Below, in pieces: positions 24,421-37,003 of a stretch of DNA of 64,000 nucleotides; position 1 is the first letter of the stretch, and each line of letters opens with the position of its first letter. The position numbers were made by a program, and so were the translations under genes. Origin of the DNA: Druceiella hillmani (taxonomy: Eukaryota > Arthropoda > Insecta > Lepidoptera > Hepialidae). The notes under the pieces were generated by a model. It searched no databases. It saw nothing but the letters and a program-made list of their open reading frames with translations, and had not been told where the DNA came from. The DNA lies in NCBI GenBank assembly GCA_039881145.1, contig JAYKKI010000005.1, positions 29,013,501-29,077,500 on the forward strand, in the 5' to 3' direction.

Positions 24421-24469
24421 AAAATATGTGCTATTTATGCGCCCGAAGCGATGATTATCAATGTGGCGA

Positions 24470-25830
24470 CAATGATGATTCATCCTACGTACCAGAGATT
24501 TTAATTGAGACCGGGTTACCAAAGCATAATATAAATTTGCGTCCGCACAGATCTGTGAAGTATACAAAGGAGGATGATTAAGATGTAAGTTACTTTTGTC
24601 CAATACTTGATCTCAATAACCTCAGTCTCTAGATGAAGCTCTTTTATCGTTTCAGGCAGGTCGGTGAACGACAGCTATGCAAGAAGAATATGGCTTGCTG
24701 ATTAAAAAGGAAACTTGGTTACTGGTAGATTTGCCACCAGGTGAAAGAGCCTTCCCGTGTAAATGGGAATTTGAGACCAAAACTAATGAAAAGGGAGAAA
24801 TTATTCACTTTAAAGCTTTTGTTAAGGGGCATGCTCAAATAAATGGTAGATATTATGATGAGGTATATGCTCCAACAATCAGATATTTACTAGCCCGTTT
24901 CTTTATTGTGTTAGCTATTTAATACGATCTAGAAATGGCTCAAATGGACGCAATAAGTGCGTTTCTACTCGGTGATATAGACACTGAGATTTGCATTGTA
25001 AAACTTGAATATTATAAAGAAAATACTCAAGTATGTTACTTGCATAAATTAATTTATAGATTAAAGCAAGCCAGCCGTCAGTAGAATCTCAAATTAAATC
25101 ACATTTTACTGAAAATGATTGTTTAGCAAATAAATAAATAATGATATTCATTGCAGTGTAGGTAGATGACTTTCTGCTCTTTGCAAATAATAAGAACAAA
25201 ATCAGAGAAATTAAGGAAAAATTATATAATACATTGGCATAGATATAAATCAAAATCATGACGAAGGTGTGATTAAGATAAATCAGGAAAAATAAATCAA
25301 CTTAGTGTTGAGTCGATTTGGCATGTGTAAATAAAAACCAGTTAATACTCCAATAGAGGTAAATGCAAAATTTGACAAGGATCCTGAAGACAAAAATAAT
25401 AATATTCCATACAGGAAAGCAGGGGGTTGTCTTATATATCTGGCACGTAATACGCGATCTGATATCATCTACGCAGTCCATAAGTTAAGTTAATTCTGTA
25501 ATAATCCGGGAAATCAGCACTGGCTTGGAATAAAAAGAGTGATGAGATATCTCCAAGGAACCGAGAGTCTAAAACTATGTTTATCAAAGTAGACTAAAGA
25601 AATTATTGGTTATTGTGTTGGTGACTGGGCCAGTGATTCATTGGACAGAAGACCTTGCACGGGTCACACTTTTCAGAATGAGGTTTCAGAATGCGGCTAT
25701 ATCTTGGAATCCACCAAACAACTAACTGTGGCCCTCTCTACTGCAGAAGCTGAATATATGGCGATGGCGTCAGAGACCTAGGAGAATCTGTGGCTTCAAC
25801 ACCTACAAGGTGAACTTGGCTAAGATATTA
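24470..25830 (+). pseudogene. Copia reverse transcriptase and RNase H, many stops
   Basis: Charged linker sequence (about 24.47-24.57 kb) precedes the RT: MQEEYGLLIKKETWLLVDLPPG at 24677, CKWEFETK, DEVYAPTIRY, LEMAQMDAISAFLLGDIDTEI and LKQASR. The catalytic YVDD box at about 25.16 kb reads stop-VDDFLLFA, so its tyrosine codon is now TAG. NIPYRKA, YLARNTRSDIIYAVHKLS and MRYLQGTESLKLC follow, then RNase H motifs GDWASDSLDRRPCTGHT and STAEAEYMAMAS at about 25.74 kb. Frameshifts join these pieces. Confidence 0.9.
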
Positions 25831-26154
25831 AAACATAATCAAACCTAATCAAAACTTCTCAATTGAGATATGTGCTACAAAACCGAACTCAGGAAGCTCT
25901 TATTGCAAGATAAACGTTTGATATCTTTCAAAACGCTCTTTAGCTTTTATTAGATAATAGAAACAAATGTCCTTCTCAAGATGAAAAAGTAACTTAATTT
26001 TAATTTTAATTCCCTTTTGAAAGTCGGCGGAGAAGAAATTAGATTATGATTTTAGTAGCTTGTGTAGTTTTGTCTTAGCTCGGAATTTGTCTTCCATAAT
26101 AACCTTTTGTGAAGGTAAAGTTAAACTATGATTATTATTATTTTTTCCGGGAAA

Positions 26155-26310
26155 GTGTGCTATATTATAGATCTTTTAAGAGGATAACTTGTTAATATTG
26201 AGTTTGTCACGTTCATTATAATTCTTATATTGAACTTGGCCAATAAAAATTTATAACGAGGGATTGTACTTTGCGTATTGCGGTCCAATGAGAATTATTT
26301 TATTTTTGGT
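26155..26310 (+). repeat. Copia purine tract and 3' LTR
   Basis: CCGGGAAAG is followed by TGTG, the usual LTR start, and by CCAATAAAAATTTATAA, which includes an AATAAA signal. It aligns with the 7.39-7.55 kb block. The right edge is set where that alignment fades. Confidence 0.7.
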
Positions 26311-27169
26311 GTAATTTATAGCACTAATACTTCCTTGAAATTCTTCGACTTCTCGACGTCCATTTTGTTCTAAGATTTTAAATTAAGACATTTATCCAAA
26401 TCTGTTAATCGTTACGTATGCGTGCTAACATACTAATATTTTAAAAAGTATGAAAATTTTTTCTCTATTTTGACTTATGTTGCTCCCCCCTTTTTTAAAT
26501 ATTTTAGTGCACAAATTTATTTTTGTAAAATTTAATTTTCAAATTATTATTTTCACCTCGATTACGAAATGGCATCTCAATAATTGTTTATTTATTTATT
26601 CGTCCTTACATCTAATTAAATATTATATATCTAACATTATAATAAGAACATTCGTTCAGAGGGACTTTACAGGGATTTTTTTTACATTACGTAAATATTA
26701 GGATAAGCATATGACTATCGAAGATAAAATCTTAAAATAAGCAAACAGACAGCAATTTTGATTATTTCTGACCTTCCCCAAAACATCAAACGGATTTAAT
26801 TAGGAATCAGATAATTGGAAATGTTTCTCATTTTAATGAATTCTAAATTGTATAGTCAGTCTATAAATAACCTTCATTGCTGTAAAAGCTTCCAACAGGA
26901 CAGCAAAGACGACGAAAGAAGCTTTTCACGTCACCGAGTGTAGAATTACACCTCTAATGAGGAAAGCGCTCCCGTGTTTTCCATTTATTTTTAAAACTCT
27001 TTGGTATATGGTGTAAGATTTAACTTTACTTAATTGGATTCATTAAATATAGCATCGAATTTTTTTCCGGAACCCAATCTGTCATCTTTCCTGTGACGTA
27101 AGTTTTTCTCATTATAAATAAAAAATCACTATTATTGTATTGTACAGTATTATTGTAATAAATGTTCTT
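26311..27169. other. Non-coding stretch, nothing recognised
   Basis: Mostly A+T-rich with no recognised element. A slightly G+C-richer patch near 26.89-26.98 kb shows no splice-supported frame. Confidence 0.5.
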
Positions 27170-27380
27170 ATTTTTATTTATTTATATACTTTCATTTGTA
27201 CAGTTGATACGCTGCTGATTATGGCGGACATATTGTTACGAGAGAAATCTCTTACAGCCAACCAGAACACCAGTCCAGCCTCGCTCGACGAGCGGCCGAG
27301 AATCGAACCCGGATCCCCGCGATGCGCCGAGCTGTATGCCTTGTGATCAATCCATCACACTAGGGTGACGGAAATTTTAT
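27170..27380 (-). mobile_element. tRNA-derived SINE
   Basis: On the minus strand an A-box-like TAGTGTGATGGA (27362-27351) and a clear B box GGGTTCGATTCTC (27310-27298) are spaced as in a tRNA. The G+C-rich head contrasts with the surroundings. A tRNA-unrelated body follows (GGTTGGCTGTAAGAGA and on), ending in an (ATAA)-type tail near 27165-27187. The head does not close into an acceptor stem, so this is a SINE rather than a tRNA gene. Confidence 0.7.
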
Positions 27381-28829
27381 AACGAATACAGATTTTTTTT
27401 ATTATAAACCTAAATTATTATAAACCTTACAGTTACAAGATTGACACTGGGTTCACGATATATCTTCAGAATGTTTCAAACGAGCAGTAACCCGTTAAGT
27501 GAAACAAGTCAAAATGTGCCGAAAGCGTTTTTAAATTAATATTAAGACAATAAATTAAGATATTCCAATTAAAGTTACAAAACAATTCTCTAAATCATAT
27601 TGTATCATCATTTATAGGTTGTTCATTATGAGCGATTTTATATTATAATAATGCAAATAATAATTAACTAAATCATTCACAATATCGTTAATGGATTCAC
27701 CGTAGTTAATTATTAAATAAAAAAGCGATTAAAACAAAATATATTCACGGTTTTCTCTTATTACAGGCAAACACAGAGTGGGAAGCTGTTCTTAAATAAT
27801 TGTATTATTTCTTGACTTTCAATCTGTATATCTCTTCAAAACTTAATATTTATGTATTTTTCCTTTTATACTCCGCCATCTAGAGCTGTCGTTTCTGCAT
27901 AATTTTATTAAAACTTCCTTCACTTTATTATTTATTTCTGTAAAATTTATTGTACCTCTTGTATAGAGTAAATATTATACAGTGTGTACTATTTAAGTAT
28001 TTTTTCCGAACCTTTAAAAAGAAAAAAATACAATTTACTTATAAATATAATTAACGTTGAACTTTATTATATCTTTAAATACAAAATAAATGTATTACTT
28101 TTGTCTAAAGTGACAATTATTTTAATGAAGAAAGAATTTACTGTGCTCTTAAAATAGATAATTTAATTAATTTAGGATATATATACTTTATAAGTCCAAA
28201 TGGTTCCAGGCCATCCACTTTTATATAATTATTGACAGTTATCACATAGGTATTAAGTGTATAGTTACTTACTTTCTGTGATTTACTACATAATTACTAT
28301 AATCTTACTTGATTTGCTTTGATAAATATTGTCCCCTAAACTCTTAACTAATAAAAAGTTAAGAGTTTAGCACTATAAAATTAAGTACTTATAATTTAGT
28401 ATCAGGGAAAAAGGGTCAGTGAAAATTTACTTTTAGGAACGAAAATATTAGCAGAAAAAAGTCATTTAAAAATAAGCGTGTTAAGAATTCTGTACAGAAA
28501 ATTAGGAATAAATGGGGTCAACGCAAGTTAGCTCCTGAAACTCTTCCACTATTCAATAAAAGCGACGTGAAAAGTTTGCATTCAGCATTTAGTCTATTAT
28601 GAAAATCGACAGAACGGAGTTGCTGACTTAAAATTTACTAGAAGTAAAACTATAGTTCTTTACCAAAATATTTTGCTGAAAAGAGGATCATCGGAGTGAT
28701 TCATCAGTTTACCTCACCCTATTGTACAACCTCAAAGTGGTACAACCTCAAAAAAATACATATATCAAGCATATTTTTGATACGGAAGAGGATTCTTATA
28801 TATAAATTTCAAACAACCCCATACTAAAG
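27381..28829. other. Non-coding stretch with one hairpin
   Basis: Nothing recognised apart from the inverted repeat at 28336-28370. The stretch 28430-28830 may include badly decayed upstream mariner sequence, but no motif can be defended. Confidence 0.45.
28336..28370. repeat. Perfect inverted repeat, 14-bp arms
   Basis: CTAAACTCTTAACT (28336-28349) is the exact reverse complement of 28357-28370, with a seven-base A-rich loop. Confidence 0.85.
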
Positions 28830-29215
28830 CAAACAGCAACTATTTCGCTTCGTTAGACTATCAGTTAGGCGATGCCATTAAAGAGAAAATACGTTAAAAT
28901 CTATCTCGCGTAGTGTTGTTGCTGCATATCAATGCACCTGCACACAACTCTGTTCATACCAAAGCTACTATTCAGAAATGTCGTTTTGCAGAATTCAATC
29001 ACTTATCCTGGGTGTTTGACGTAGCATCCATTGATCATTGCTAGCTTTTCAAATTGAATTTAGGTGTGAGAGGAAAGAAAGTTGACAGAGGAAATGAGTT
29101 GAAGTCGGGGTGTTTTAGTAAAATCTGAAGAAAAATTGTAGACTATTTTTTCAAAGAAATAAAAATGGTAATAATGCATTGTAAAAATTATGTTGAAATA
29201 TATTAGAAATATATT
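28830..29215 (+). mobile_element. Mariner transposase fragment (C-terminal half)
   Basis: Plus-strand frames read DYQLGDAIKEK, then VVLLLHINAPAHNS, the mariner motif normally V(L/F)LHDNA.PH around the second catalytic Asp. AEFNHLSW, SIDH, LGVRGKKVDRGNELKS and DYFFKEIKMVI..CKNYVEIY follow in the order of the transposase C-terminus (family motifs LRGK.F and ..GDYVE). Here the catalytic D of HDNA is changed (HINA) and stops interrupt the frame, so it is inactive. Terminal inverted repeats were not identified. Confidence 0.75.
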
Positions 29216-29388
29216 GAAAAAATAGTGTTTATTAAGACATATCACAATGGACCTTAGGAAATACACATTTTTAAAGAGTGAGACTGACCCCTGCGGTTTG
29301 ACCATTGTTGTTAATCTAAAAAAAAATGATGCCAATGAAAGCCGGACGTGAATGTTAATATGAAAAATTTTGATCTGCCGTTATATAA

Positions 29389-29655
29389 ATAAATTCTAAA
29401 ACTTGGAAACAGCTGCATTCGAGGTAAATGTCGTGGCGTAGTGCCAACGGACGACTCTCCGGTATTGGAAAAATATTTAAAGGAAATATTCAACATTATT
29501 TTCGTAATACCATTGTTACCGACACGTAAAGCAACTGTTGTACCTAGTGCCTTTGAGAGCATATGGAGTTTCGAAAAATATGATCTTTTTAAAAACAAAG
29601 CTTATTTTGCTTCCTCCAAATCTCTTACTGATAAGTCATTACATATTCGTATGTA
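29389..29655 (+). other. Open stretch of about 88 codons, unidentified
   Basis: After a TAA at about 29386-29388 the plus frame is open to a stop near 29656. It has balanced amino acid content (VVPTDDSPVLEKYLKEIFN and on) and is less A+T-rich than its flanks. It has no usable early ATG and no recognised domain. It could be an exon or a decayed element. The antisense frame is also open over most of it, which weakens the case. Confidence 0.2.
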
Positions 29656-31102
29656 AAAACATTTGTAAGCCGATTCATTATATTTTCTTTCGTACAATCT
29701 ACATCTGTAAGAAAAGGGAAATGAAAACTGATATTATTTCACATAGAATTCATTAAGTAGGTTTTACGTTTGTTTGTGAATATACAGTTGGTTTTTCTTA
29801 AGGACTCATCTATATAAAAATTGTTCCTTTCAAATTTATTTGTTTTGTTATACTGATACTTTTTAAACATCGAGTAACTTTGGTTCTATGTATATGAAGT
29901 ATTAATTTCGTCAATTTTTAATATAAAACATTTAGTCTAAAAGTAAAATATTTTATTTAAATGACAACATACCTACATTATATGCCCATGCCTGTTTTGA
30001 AAATTTTAAAAGCTTGGGCTATAATAACATAAGAAAAAGTTTGAAAGTACACCAATTTTAATTTATATTTATCTTAAATAAGAATCTATGAATTAAATCA
30101 AGTCTAATAATATCAGTAACAGTAAGCATTTCCTTAAAATGTTAATAAAAGACTATTCAATGTCAGCAGAAATGTAACTGATTTGTATGTGCAAAATTTG
30201 TTTTAAATTTGATTTTTATAATAACACTGCGTTTATTAAGATAAAGGTGTTTGATAAAAAAGATTAATTTATTAAATAAAAAGTTTTTATATCATTTAAC
30301 CGATTATATTTTATTTTGGCTGTGATTTAAAATAAAAAAAAATAAAAGTTTAAAATATGCATGTTTGTTAAACCATCATTTAAATTAATGTTAAATAAGT
30401 GCTTTTAAAACTTAAGCAGTCGATTCATCTTTTATTTTGCCGTTCGTTTCTAATAATAAGTTTATCTTAATTTTAAATTGTATTTTATGTTTGTTTGTTT
30501 TTTAAGTATTCACGTAAAAATTATTAATGCGATTGATATTCAATGTTCGTAACACAATAACTTAAAAGTTTCTTGTATGTTACAGGTTATATGGTAAGTA
30601 TATATATTGTATAATTTTGGAGACATAGTTAATATTATAATTTTAGTCGGAATAAAGGTCATTAGCCTGGAACTTTTGTGAAGAATGCTGGAAAAACTAT
30701 TATAGATACGTTAAGACTATGTGTCAAGAAAGTGAAGACGTTAAAAAGGTCTAAAGGAAAGTCTGTCACAGTATTTATCTTTATTTTATCAATTAGCCAC
30801 GGTAACGGTTTTTAAATTGATTAAGGGTTGTAAGTAAATAAAATCAAACTTTACAACTCGCCTTAGTAATTTGAGAAAAATTAAAAGGTTCTTGAAAGTA
30901 AACCAATGTAAAAATACGATTTTTATGATGTTCGGTGCGACGTATTTGCGTATGGTAATGGATCACTGAGCCGGGATGAGAAACGATACTCTCGATACGA
31001 GAACGTCTTAAGTGCATCATGTTGCGTAAAATGATTATATTTTTATTAATTGAAATAATGTGCAGGATTTTATTGCTGAAAGAAAAAAAATGTATCAAAC
31101 TG
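29656..31102. other. Non-coding stretch, nothing recognised
   Basis: A 158-codon minus-strand frame covers 30844-31320, but its first half is Ile/Tyr/Leu-rich translation of A+T-rich DNA overlapping a dispersed repeat. It is not called. Confidence 0.45.
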
Positions 31103-31224
31103 TAAGCCATATTTATTACATTTTTATATGTATAATAAAGTCCAAAATTTAAAAAGGTAAAGGAATTGTATAAGTAAATGTAGATAAATATATTTTTGAG
31201 TTGAATTACTATTTGCAAATAAAG
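31103..31224. repeat. Dispersed repeat, copy D (partner at 3000-3116)
   Basis: Same orientation and same order of conserved blocks as the 3.0 kb copy, with scattered substitutions and small indels. The family is unknown. Confidence 0.5.
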
Positions 31225-32463
31225 AATATTAACGAAATATACAACAATAGAAATAATGGACAATAGAATAACAGAAATGTAGGACATTAAAAATTGATAA
31301 TACGAGTGATTCTCCTTCATAGTTCTGCCGGTTGTGATATGCGGAAATTATGTATACTTAATTAATTAAATGAGCTATAAACCACTTAAAATTTGTTTGT
31401 GACTTTTTTTTGTATCTAGTTAAAATTCATTCTGAAGAGTGGGCATCGGATCAAACTTGACCATGATAAAATCATGTTCAACTCAAAGATTATACGAAGT
31501 CCGGTGAATGTCAGTAATATCGAAGTGGTTCAAGAGTAAGTCCATCTAAGATAAAGAATTCAGTTGGATAGAAAAAACTTCGACAAAGAAGCTGACAGAA
31601 GAATTTTGGGTAGCGTTTGGAAAATTCCATTGGATTTTCACGTCGCCCATTCCGAAATCGCTAAAGACGACGGTGTATAATCTGTACGTTCTGGCGTTTT
31701 CCCTTTTCTATTTTTGAAAAACATTTTCACAAAAACAACTGACGATTATATGATAATATTTTTTTCGTAAATAATCTCTTATAGTTACGTATTAAGGTAT
31801 CGAAAACATATTGTAACATACTGCCCTTGATTGTAAAACTCAGGGAAATAATAAAAAAAAACAATAAAACTCTATGCGATAACCTAGACACCACGGGAAA
31901 ATTTGTCATACTTTTCAGTTACCTATTAAATCAACAAAGTTACTATTTAAAAAATGAACTAAAAATTATGTGAAAGTAATCCTATATAACTGTATAACTT
32001 TTTTATGCAGTTTTAAGTTTATTACATTTTTATTCGCGTAAAGATAAAATGAAATATAATTTAAAATTACCGGGTATGAGCACTAAAGCCCAACTTTACA
32101 AAGGAAAGTAATTTGGTGAGCACGTGAACTTGCAATCATATGCAAAATAAAGTTTTTTTTAAAGTCTCAATATTAAACTTCGAAAAATATTTATTAAATA
32201 TAGGTAAAGTTAATGCTACATGTAAGCGCTTAAAGGTCCTTTGTATTTCTGCTAAATGTCTATAGGTGCAAAATATTGTCAATTTCTCGAAACCTGTAAG
32301 ATTCACTTTCATCACTATAATTTTCCGATGCATTTTAATAAATTTCTAGTTAGGCTAACCTTTCCTAATTTTGATTTTAGCAGTTTAAACAATGGAAAGA
32401 TATAAGTTTGTAGATGTTTTAGCAATGTTAGAGATATTGCTATTTATAAATATGTTTACAAAT
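31225..32463. other. Non-coding stretch, nothing recognised
   Basis: Slightly G+C-richer sequence at 31.44-31.69 kb shows no continuous frame with a known motif. Confidence 0.45.
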
Positions 32464-32640
32464 CCACACACACTTACACACATAGACGTGTGCGTGTACG
32501 CAGGCAATCACGCACGCACGCCTGCACACATACGCGCGCACGATTAGGCACGTACGCACGCGCACGCACGCTCATGCGCGTACACGTACACGCATACACA
32601 CAAACATGCACGCATACGCACGCACACGCGTTCGTACAGG
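32464..32640. repeat. CA/CG-rich alternating purine-pyrimidine tract
   Basis: About 175 bp of degenerate (CA)n, (CG)n and ACGC units, almost strictly alternating. It is strikingly G+C-rich for this window and a strong Z-DNA candidate. The Thr/His/Ala/Arg open frame over it is a repeat artefact. Confidence 0.9.
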
Positions 32641-35640
32641 CTTATATGCTTTATCATGCTATTAGACTTTAAGTGCCTAGACGGACGAATGGACGGTCAC
32701 ATGAATGATCTTATGAATTGAAGCTATTGAGAACATATATAATATTTTTATAAAATTACTTTAAATATTAATCTTACTTTTCACTCTATAATATTACTTA
32801 GTGCCAGCACCGTGCAAAGGCATAAGAAAAATAATCGGTTGCCAATATGTCTTTAATTTATAAATGTAAGTTAAAAGAAATAAAATTGTAGTTAAGTACT
32901 TACTAAATGCAGTCTTTCCAATTTTTTCAAGATTTTTAACACAGCTAATCAAATGTAATTTAATTTCTAAATATATTTAAAAGTTATTGACCCCGAATAT
33001 TTTATGACGCCTGCGGTGTCATTTTCTTATGTAAAGAATTCCTAATAAAATGAGCGTCCCCATTATATATTTTTCAAACCACACGTAACCAGTACTAACT
33101 CTACTGGCGAAAAATAAATGTTTACATTTCATTTTAAACCGGGCGATGCGATCCGTCGAGCAGATATTTTCCAGCAGACACTCACTGTAATTGCTTTAAT
33201 AAGTATCATGTCAGCAAGCTTTGCTTGTTTGCGTAAGTTATATTGGAGGTAATTTTACATTCGTGGCAATAACGGATATCATAATGTGCGAGATCTATTT
33301 AGTGGAGCGGAAGCGATGTTTTGTCATGATTTAGAAATTTTTGCGAGAAATGAATATTGACTATTGTATTCTATGTGAAGTTTCCCAGGCTTATGAGATA
33401 TTTTGCATTAAATAACCCTTGGAATTAACATAGCGTAAAAACATCAGTAATTAAGTTCTCATGTTATTATTCTTTAACACTAGTATGAAATTTCATGGGT
33501 CAAAAGTACCCACTGTGTTTTTTAATAAGCATCTTTACAGATTCGAACATGAAGATTATATTGAAACTACATATATGTTTGGGATTTATATTTCTTGTGG
33601 TAGAAGAAAATACCCTTGACTTTTATTGAAAAAAAAACATTCATTGTTATTCGACTATTTCGATTGTGAACGGTGAGATTCAATGAATGTAATATTAATG
33701 TCACACGGCCACCTGAAGTTCACTCGTCATTTCATTAAATAGTAAAGTTTAAAATGATAAAATGCACTATAATAAAAATGAAACCAAATTGTTTCAAATT
33801 ATATCGAGAGTTATGTTGGATAAATAATATCTATATTATATATTTAAATGTGTGACATCATGTGTTATACTAATATTATAGATTACCGGTTTTGGTTTGG
33901 CGCGGATTTTGTTTTATTATTATAAATAGCGAACTTATATTCTTGCTCTAACTAATTTACATTTGAAACCCTTTAGTTTATTAAATGACAAATTGACCCA
34001 GTTGTGCAAACCTAAATATTTTTACATATAGCCAAAAAAGTCCTATTAGATATTTTGTGATAATTACCTTAGCTATCGCAAGCATTTAGTACATATATTT
34101 TACCATAATTTAATTTTGAATTTCCAACTATCATGAAAACGTCATTTAAAAAGCATGTCATTTGAAATACATTTAAAACGACGCCGTCCTAATGTAAAAA
34201 AAGTATTGTAAGTGTGAAGAAATCACAAATATTTTTGACATTTATATTCTACAATCGGTAAGAAACTTATCACTCAAAAAACACATTTCAGAATAAAACA
34301 ATTACTTAAACTTATGTACAATGTAACTGTAATCCTGTAAGTATCCTAGCTTTTAGACATAAAATTTGATTGCTGATTGCTAATTGGCTTCTTGCTAATT
34401 TCTATTTAAACGTTAGATATTCGATGTATTGATATCTTTTAGAAAAATAAATTTTAATTAAATCATTATGTGTTTCGAGTTGGCCGTACAGAAAATGTTA
34501 CATTGTACTGTGAACTGATCAGCATAAATGAGAACAATTTTACAACAAGGAATTACTTGTAATAAAAGCAGGCATCCTTATTCAAATTTTATTAAAAATA
34601 TTAATATTATTGTTTTGTAATATTTACACTAAAATTATATTTGTATTCATGTCCAGTAAATTATTTTTATACTCATAACTAGATAAATTTAAAACACATA
34701 ACCTTGTCAGTCAGATTAGTGTTCTCTGCTATCAAGGATTTTAGAGGGTTTCAAAAAAATAAAAAATCGACGTTTCAAAAATTTGTTAATTTTCTATAAT
34801 GTACTCGTATGTTCAAAGTCATTGACGCGTCGACCGATTGTCAACGCGGTTGTTAACGGGTTGATTGATGTTGGATTATTTTTTTATTTCCAATGTACAT
34901 ATGGTCAAAACACTAAGAAAGTTCTCAATGGATGAGAGTACAAGGTTCCATTAGCTGAAAATCGACACTATTTTTAACTGATTTCACATGTCTTTATACG
35001 TATTTTAATCGCAGATGCTGACGCTGAAACTGGAAAAAAAGGGCAAAAAGAGTAGGTTCATGATTTTACGCTCATTTTACTTTTCTAGAAGAGTCTTTTA
35101 GTCACAAGTAGTGGCCAGAAGACTCGTATGGTGAGGAGTAATAGCGAAGTGTAGATTAACTGAGTTTGGGATTATTCGACTCGTCATGACGGGTTCTTTC
35201 GCCACGAGTAGTGGCTAGATCTTATCATGGAATCAGAATCATGACATCAGTTAGGTATGTATATATGTAGGGAGGAGTGATGAAACGATGTGTTACAAAC
35301 TATACAACAGTGAGGAAACAGTGAGGAAACTAAAATTTCTACACATTCGTGAACACAAATTCAAATGCAAATATTCGACATCTGTATTCATGAATGCAAA
35401 TTCAAATACAAAAATCGTGATTTTAGACCTTGTACCGTTTATCTATAATTTAAAATTTACAGCTAAGTCCACACGCACACGTTTATACGACGTATGAATG
35501 TCAATAAGCCGATCGTGTTTATTACGTGGAATAAATGACTTTGTATATAAATTTATTAACGACAGTAAAAACTGAAGTTTAAGGTTTAAGTGTATTCAGT
35601 GAAATTGCAAAACAAATAAACCAGATACTAGTAAAATTTC
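32641..35640. other. Long non-coding stretch
   Basis: Nothing is recognised except a partial repetition at 35095-35215, where (C/G)ACAAGTAGTGGCCAGA and CACGAGTAGTGGCTAGA occur about 100 bp apart. This may belong to the flank of the hAT element to the right. Confidence 0.4.
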
Positions 35641-37003
35641 AACTTATTTTACACATCCGGTAGTGATGGTGAGTACGTTAGATGTAAGTTATACAACAAT
35701 GAATACTCCTGTAAAGAAAGAGCTACCACCGCTAGGATTCGTTTGAAAACTATCCATTAAAATGAGTATGTTAACTTAGAAAAACCCGAAAAAAGCGGCA
35801 GGCTCCAAAAATAAAGGTTTTGCCCTTACCTTCACGTCGATTTACAAAACGTGTTTTATTGATTATGCCCAAAAAGTAAATATTGGAACTATTACCAGAC
35901 TCTGGCAGTTGATAACTTAATAGTCAAAATTTTTGCAATCGAGGATTTTCAATTTAGTAAAATGTCTTGGGTTTGTAAGATTTATGTAGCAAATATGTCA
36001 GTTTTGTAATTTAAAACTATGCAACATTTTAATTTATGTGGATGTGAGCTATAAGGCGAAGTAAACAAATTTTTTTGAAATATTGGAAACATTTAAAAAA
36101 ATATCATTAACAACTTATATCGGATCAGATTCTGCTTCGGTAATGTTATTGCTAAGACATTACGGGATTACGGATCAATTTGAGAGAGGAATTATGGTCT
36201 TAAAACAAGAACATGTCGTTACGAAAATTTAAATAAATATAATTTCTATATCATGACAAATACCTAAGTAAAAATTAAATGTATTTATAAAGATACAAGT
36301 GTCAACAAAAAGAAATGTATTATTGCACATTCAAGATCAAGCAATGTCTTTTATTTTACGTAACGTGCAACTGATTATCACAGAGTGACCATAGGCTCAA
36401 GGAATGGTTTTAGCAGTGATTATGATATATAGCTCAAAATAAGGTTGCATCCCTACAACAGAGATTTAATTAACCACATCTCATAATTTTACAACAATGT
36501 ACTATTAAACATAACGCATATTACACAAGAGCGCATTGTAAAAAATAGAAACTTCTCATATCTTACGCTTCGATCAATAATAACATTGCAAGATTAACTT
36601 CGAGAGACTGAACTATTGTAGAATAAATTATTTGTTTACACAAATCATTTGAAAAAATTACCGAAGAGCTAATGGTATCTAATAAGCCCGTATCATCAGT
36701 GATTCCATTAATCACCACTTTAGAAAATTATAATTACTGAATTTGAATTACCGGATTAATACTTTGCAAATACGATATTCATTAAAACGAAGACAATGTC
36801 ACAGATTCTCGCATTTGGAAAATAAAATATTGCCTGCGGTGATTGCTTTCATAGACCCAGGGCAAACAGTAAAATTTTTCAAAACTACTTCAACCAAAGA
36901 GTATGCCACGGACCACATTTTGGAGTTTATATTTCACAAGGTAAGTTTGTCAGAATGCCTAAAGATACAGAATATTCCAGACCCAGTGTCGTTTAATCAA
37001 TGA
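35641..37003 (+). pseudogene. hAT-family transposase remnant (BED finger to C-terminal region)
   Basis: At 35.65-35.80 kb one plus frame reads SDGEYVRCKLYNNEYSCKER, TTARIRLKTIH and NLEKPEKSGR. This matches a BED zinc finger of hAT transposases (CK.CN..YSCK..TT...HLK..H) in which the second Cys and one His are lost. Weakly similar sequence follows near 35.9-36.0 kb. At 36.65-36.73 kb FEKITEELMVSNKPVSSVIPLITTLENY matches the family's pre-C-terminal helix. In the open frame 36743-37003, HRFSHLENKILPAVIAFIDP and FFKTTSTKEYA match the A.FLDPR.K region. Many stops lie between. The final dimerisation motif and terminal repeats were not found. Confidence 0.65.

Larger units (their letters stand above)
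22383..26310 (+). mobile_element. Decayed Ty1/copia retrotransposon lacking integrase
   Basis: The order on the plus strand is primer site, gag, zinc-knuckle remnant, protease, a linker, reverse transcriptase, RNase H, purine tract and LTR. This is copia order, but the integrase that should lie between protease and RT is missing. A LINE interrupts gag at about 23.03-23.80 kb. Several frameshifts and stops occur in every domain, so the copy is dead. The 7.4 kb block is a second, shorter copy of its 3' end. Confidence 0.9.

Noticed and set aside
27298..27362. Possible tRNA gene on the minus strand
   Set aside because: A and B boxes are present but the ends do not pair into an acceptor stem, and a SINE body follows.
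30844..31320. 158-codon minus-strand frame, among the longest in the window
   Set aside because: The N-terminal half is low-complexity hydrophobic translation of A+T-rich DNA and overlaps a dispersed repeat. No motif or start context.
32490..32672. His/Thr/Arg/Ala-rich 60-codon frame
   Set aside because: Translation of the CA/CG repeat tract.
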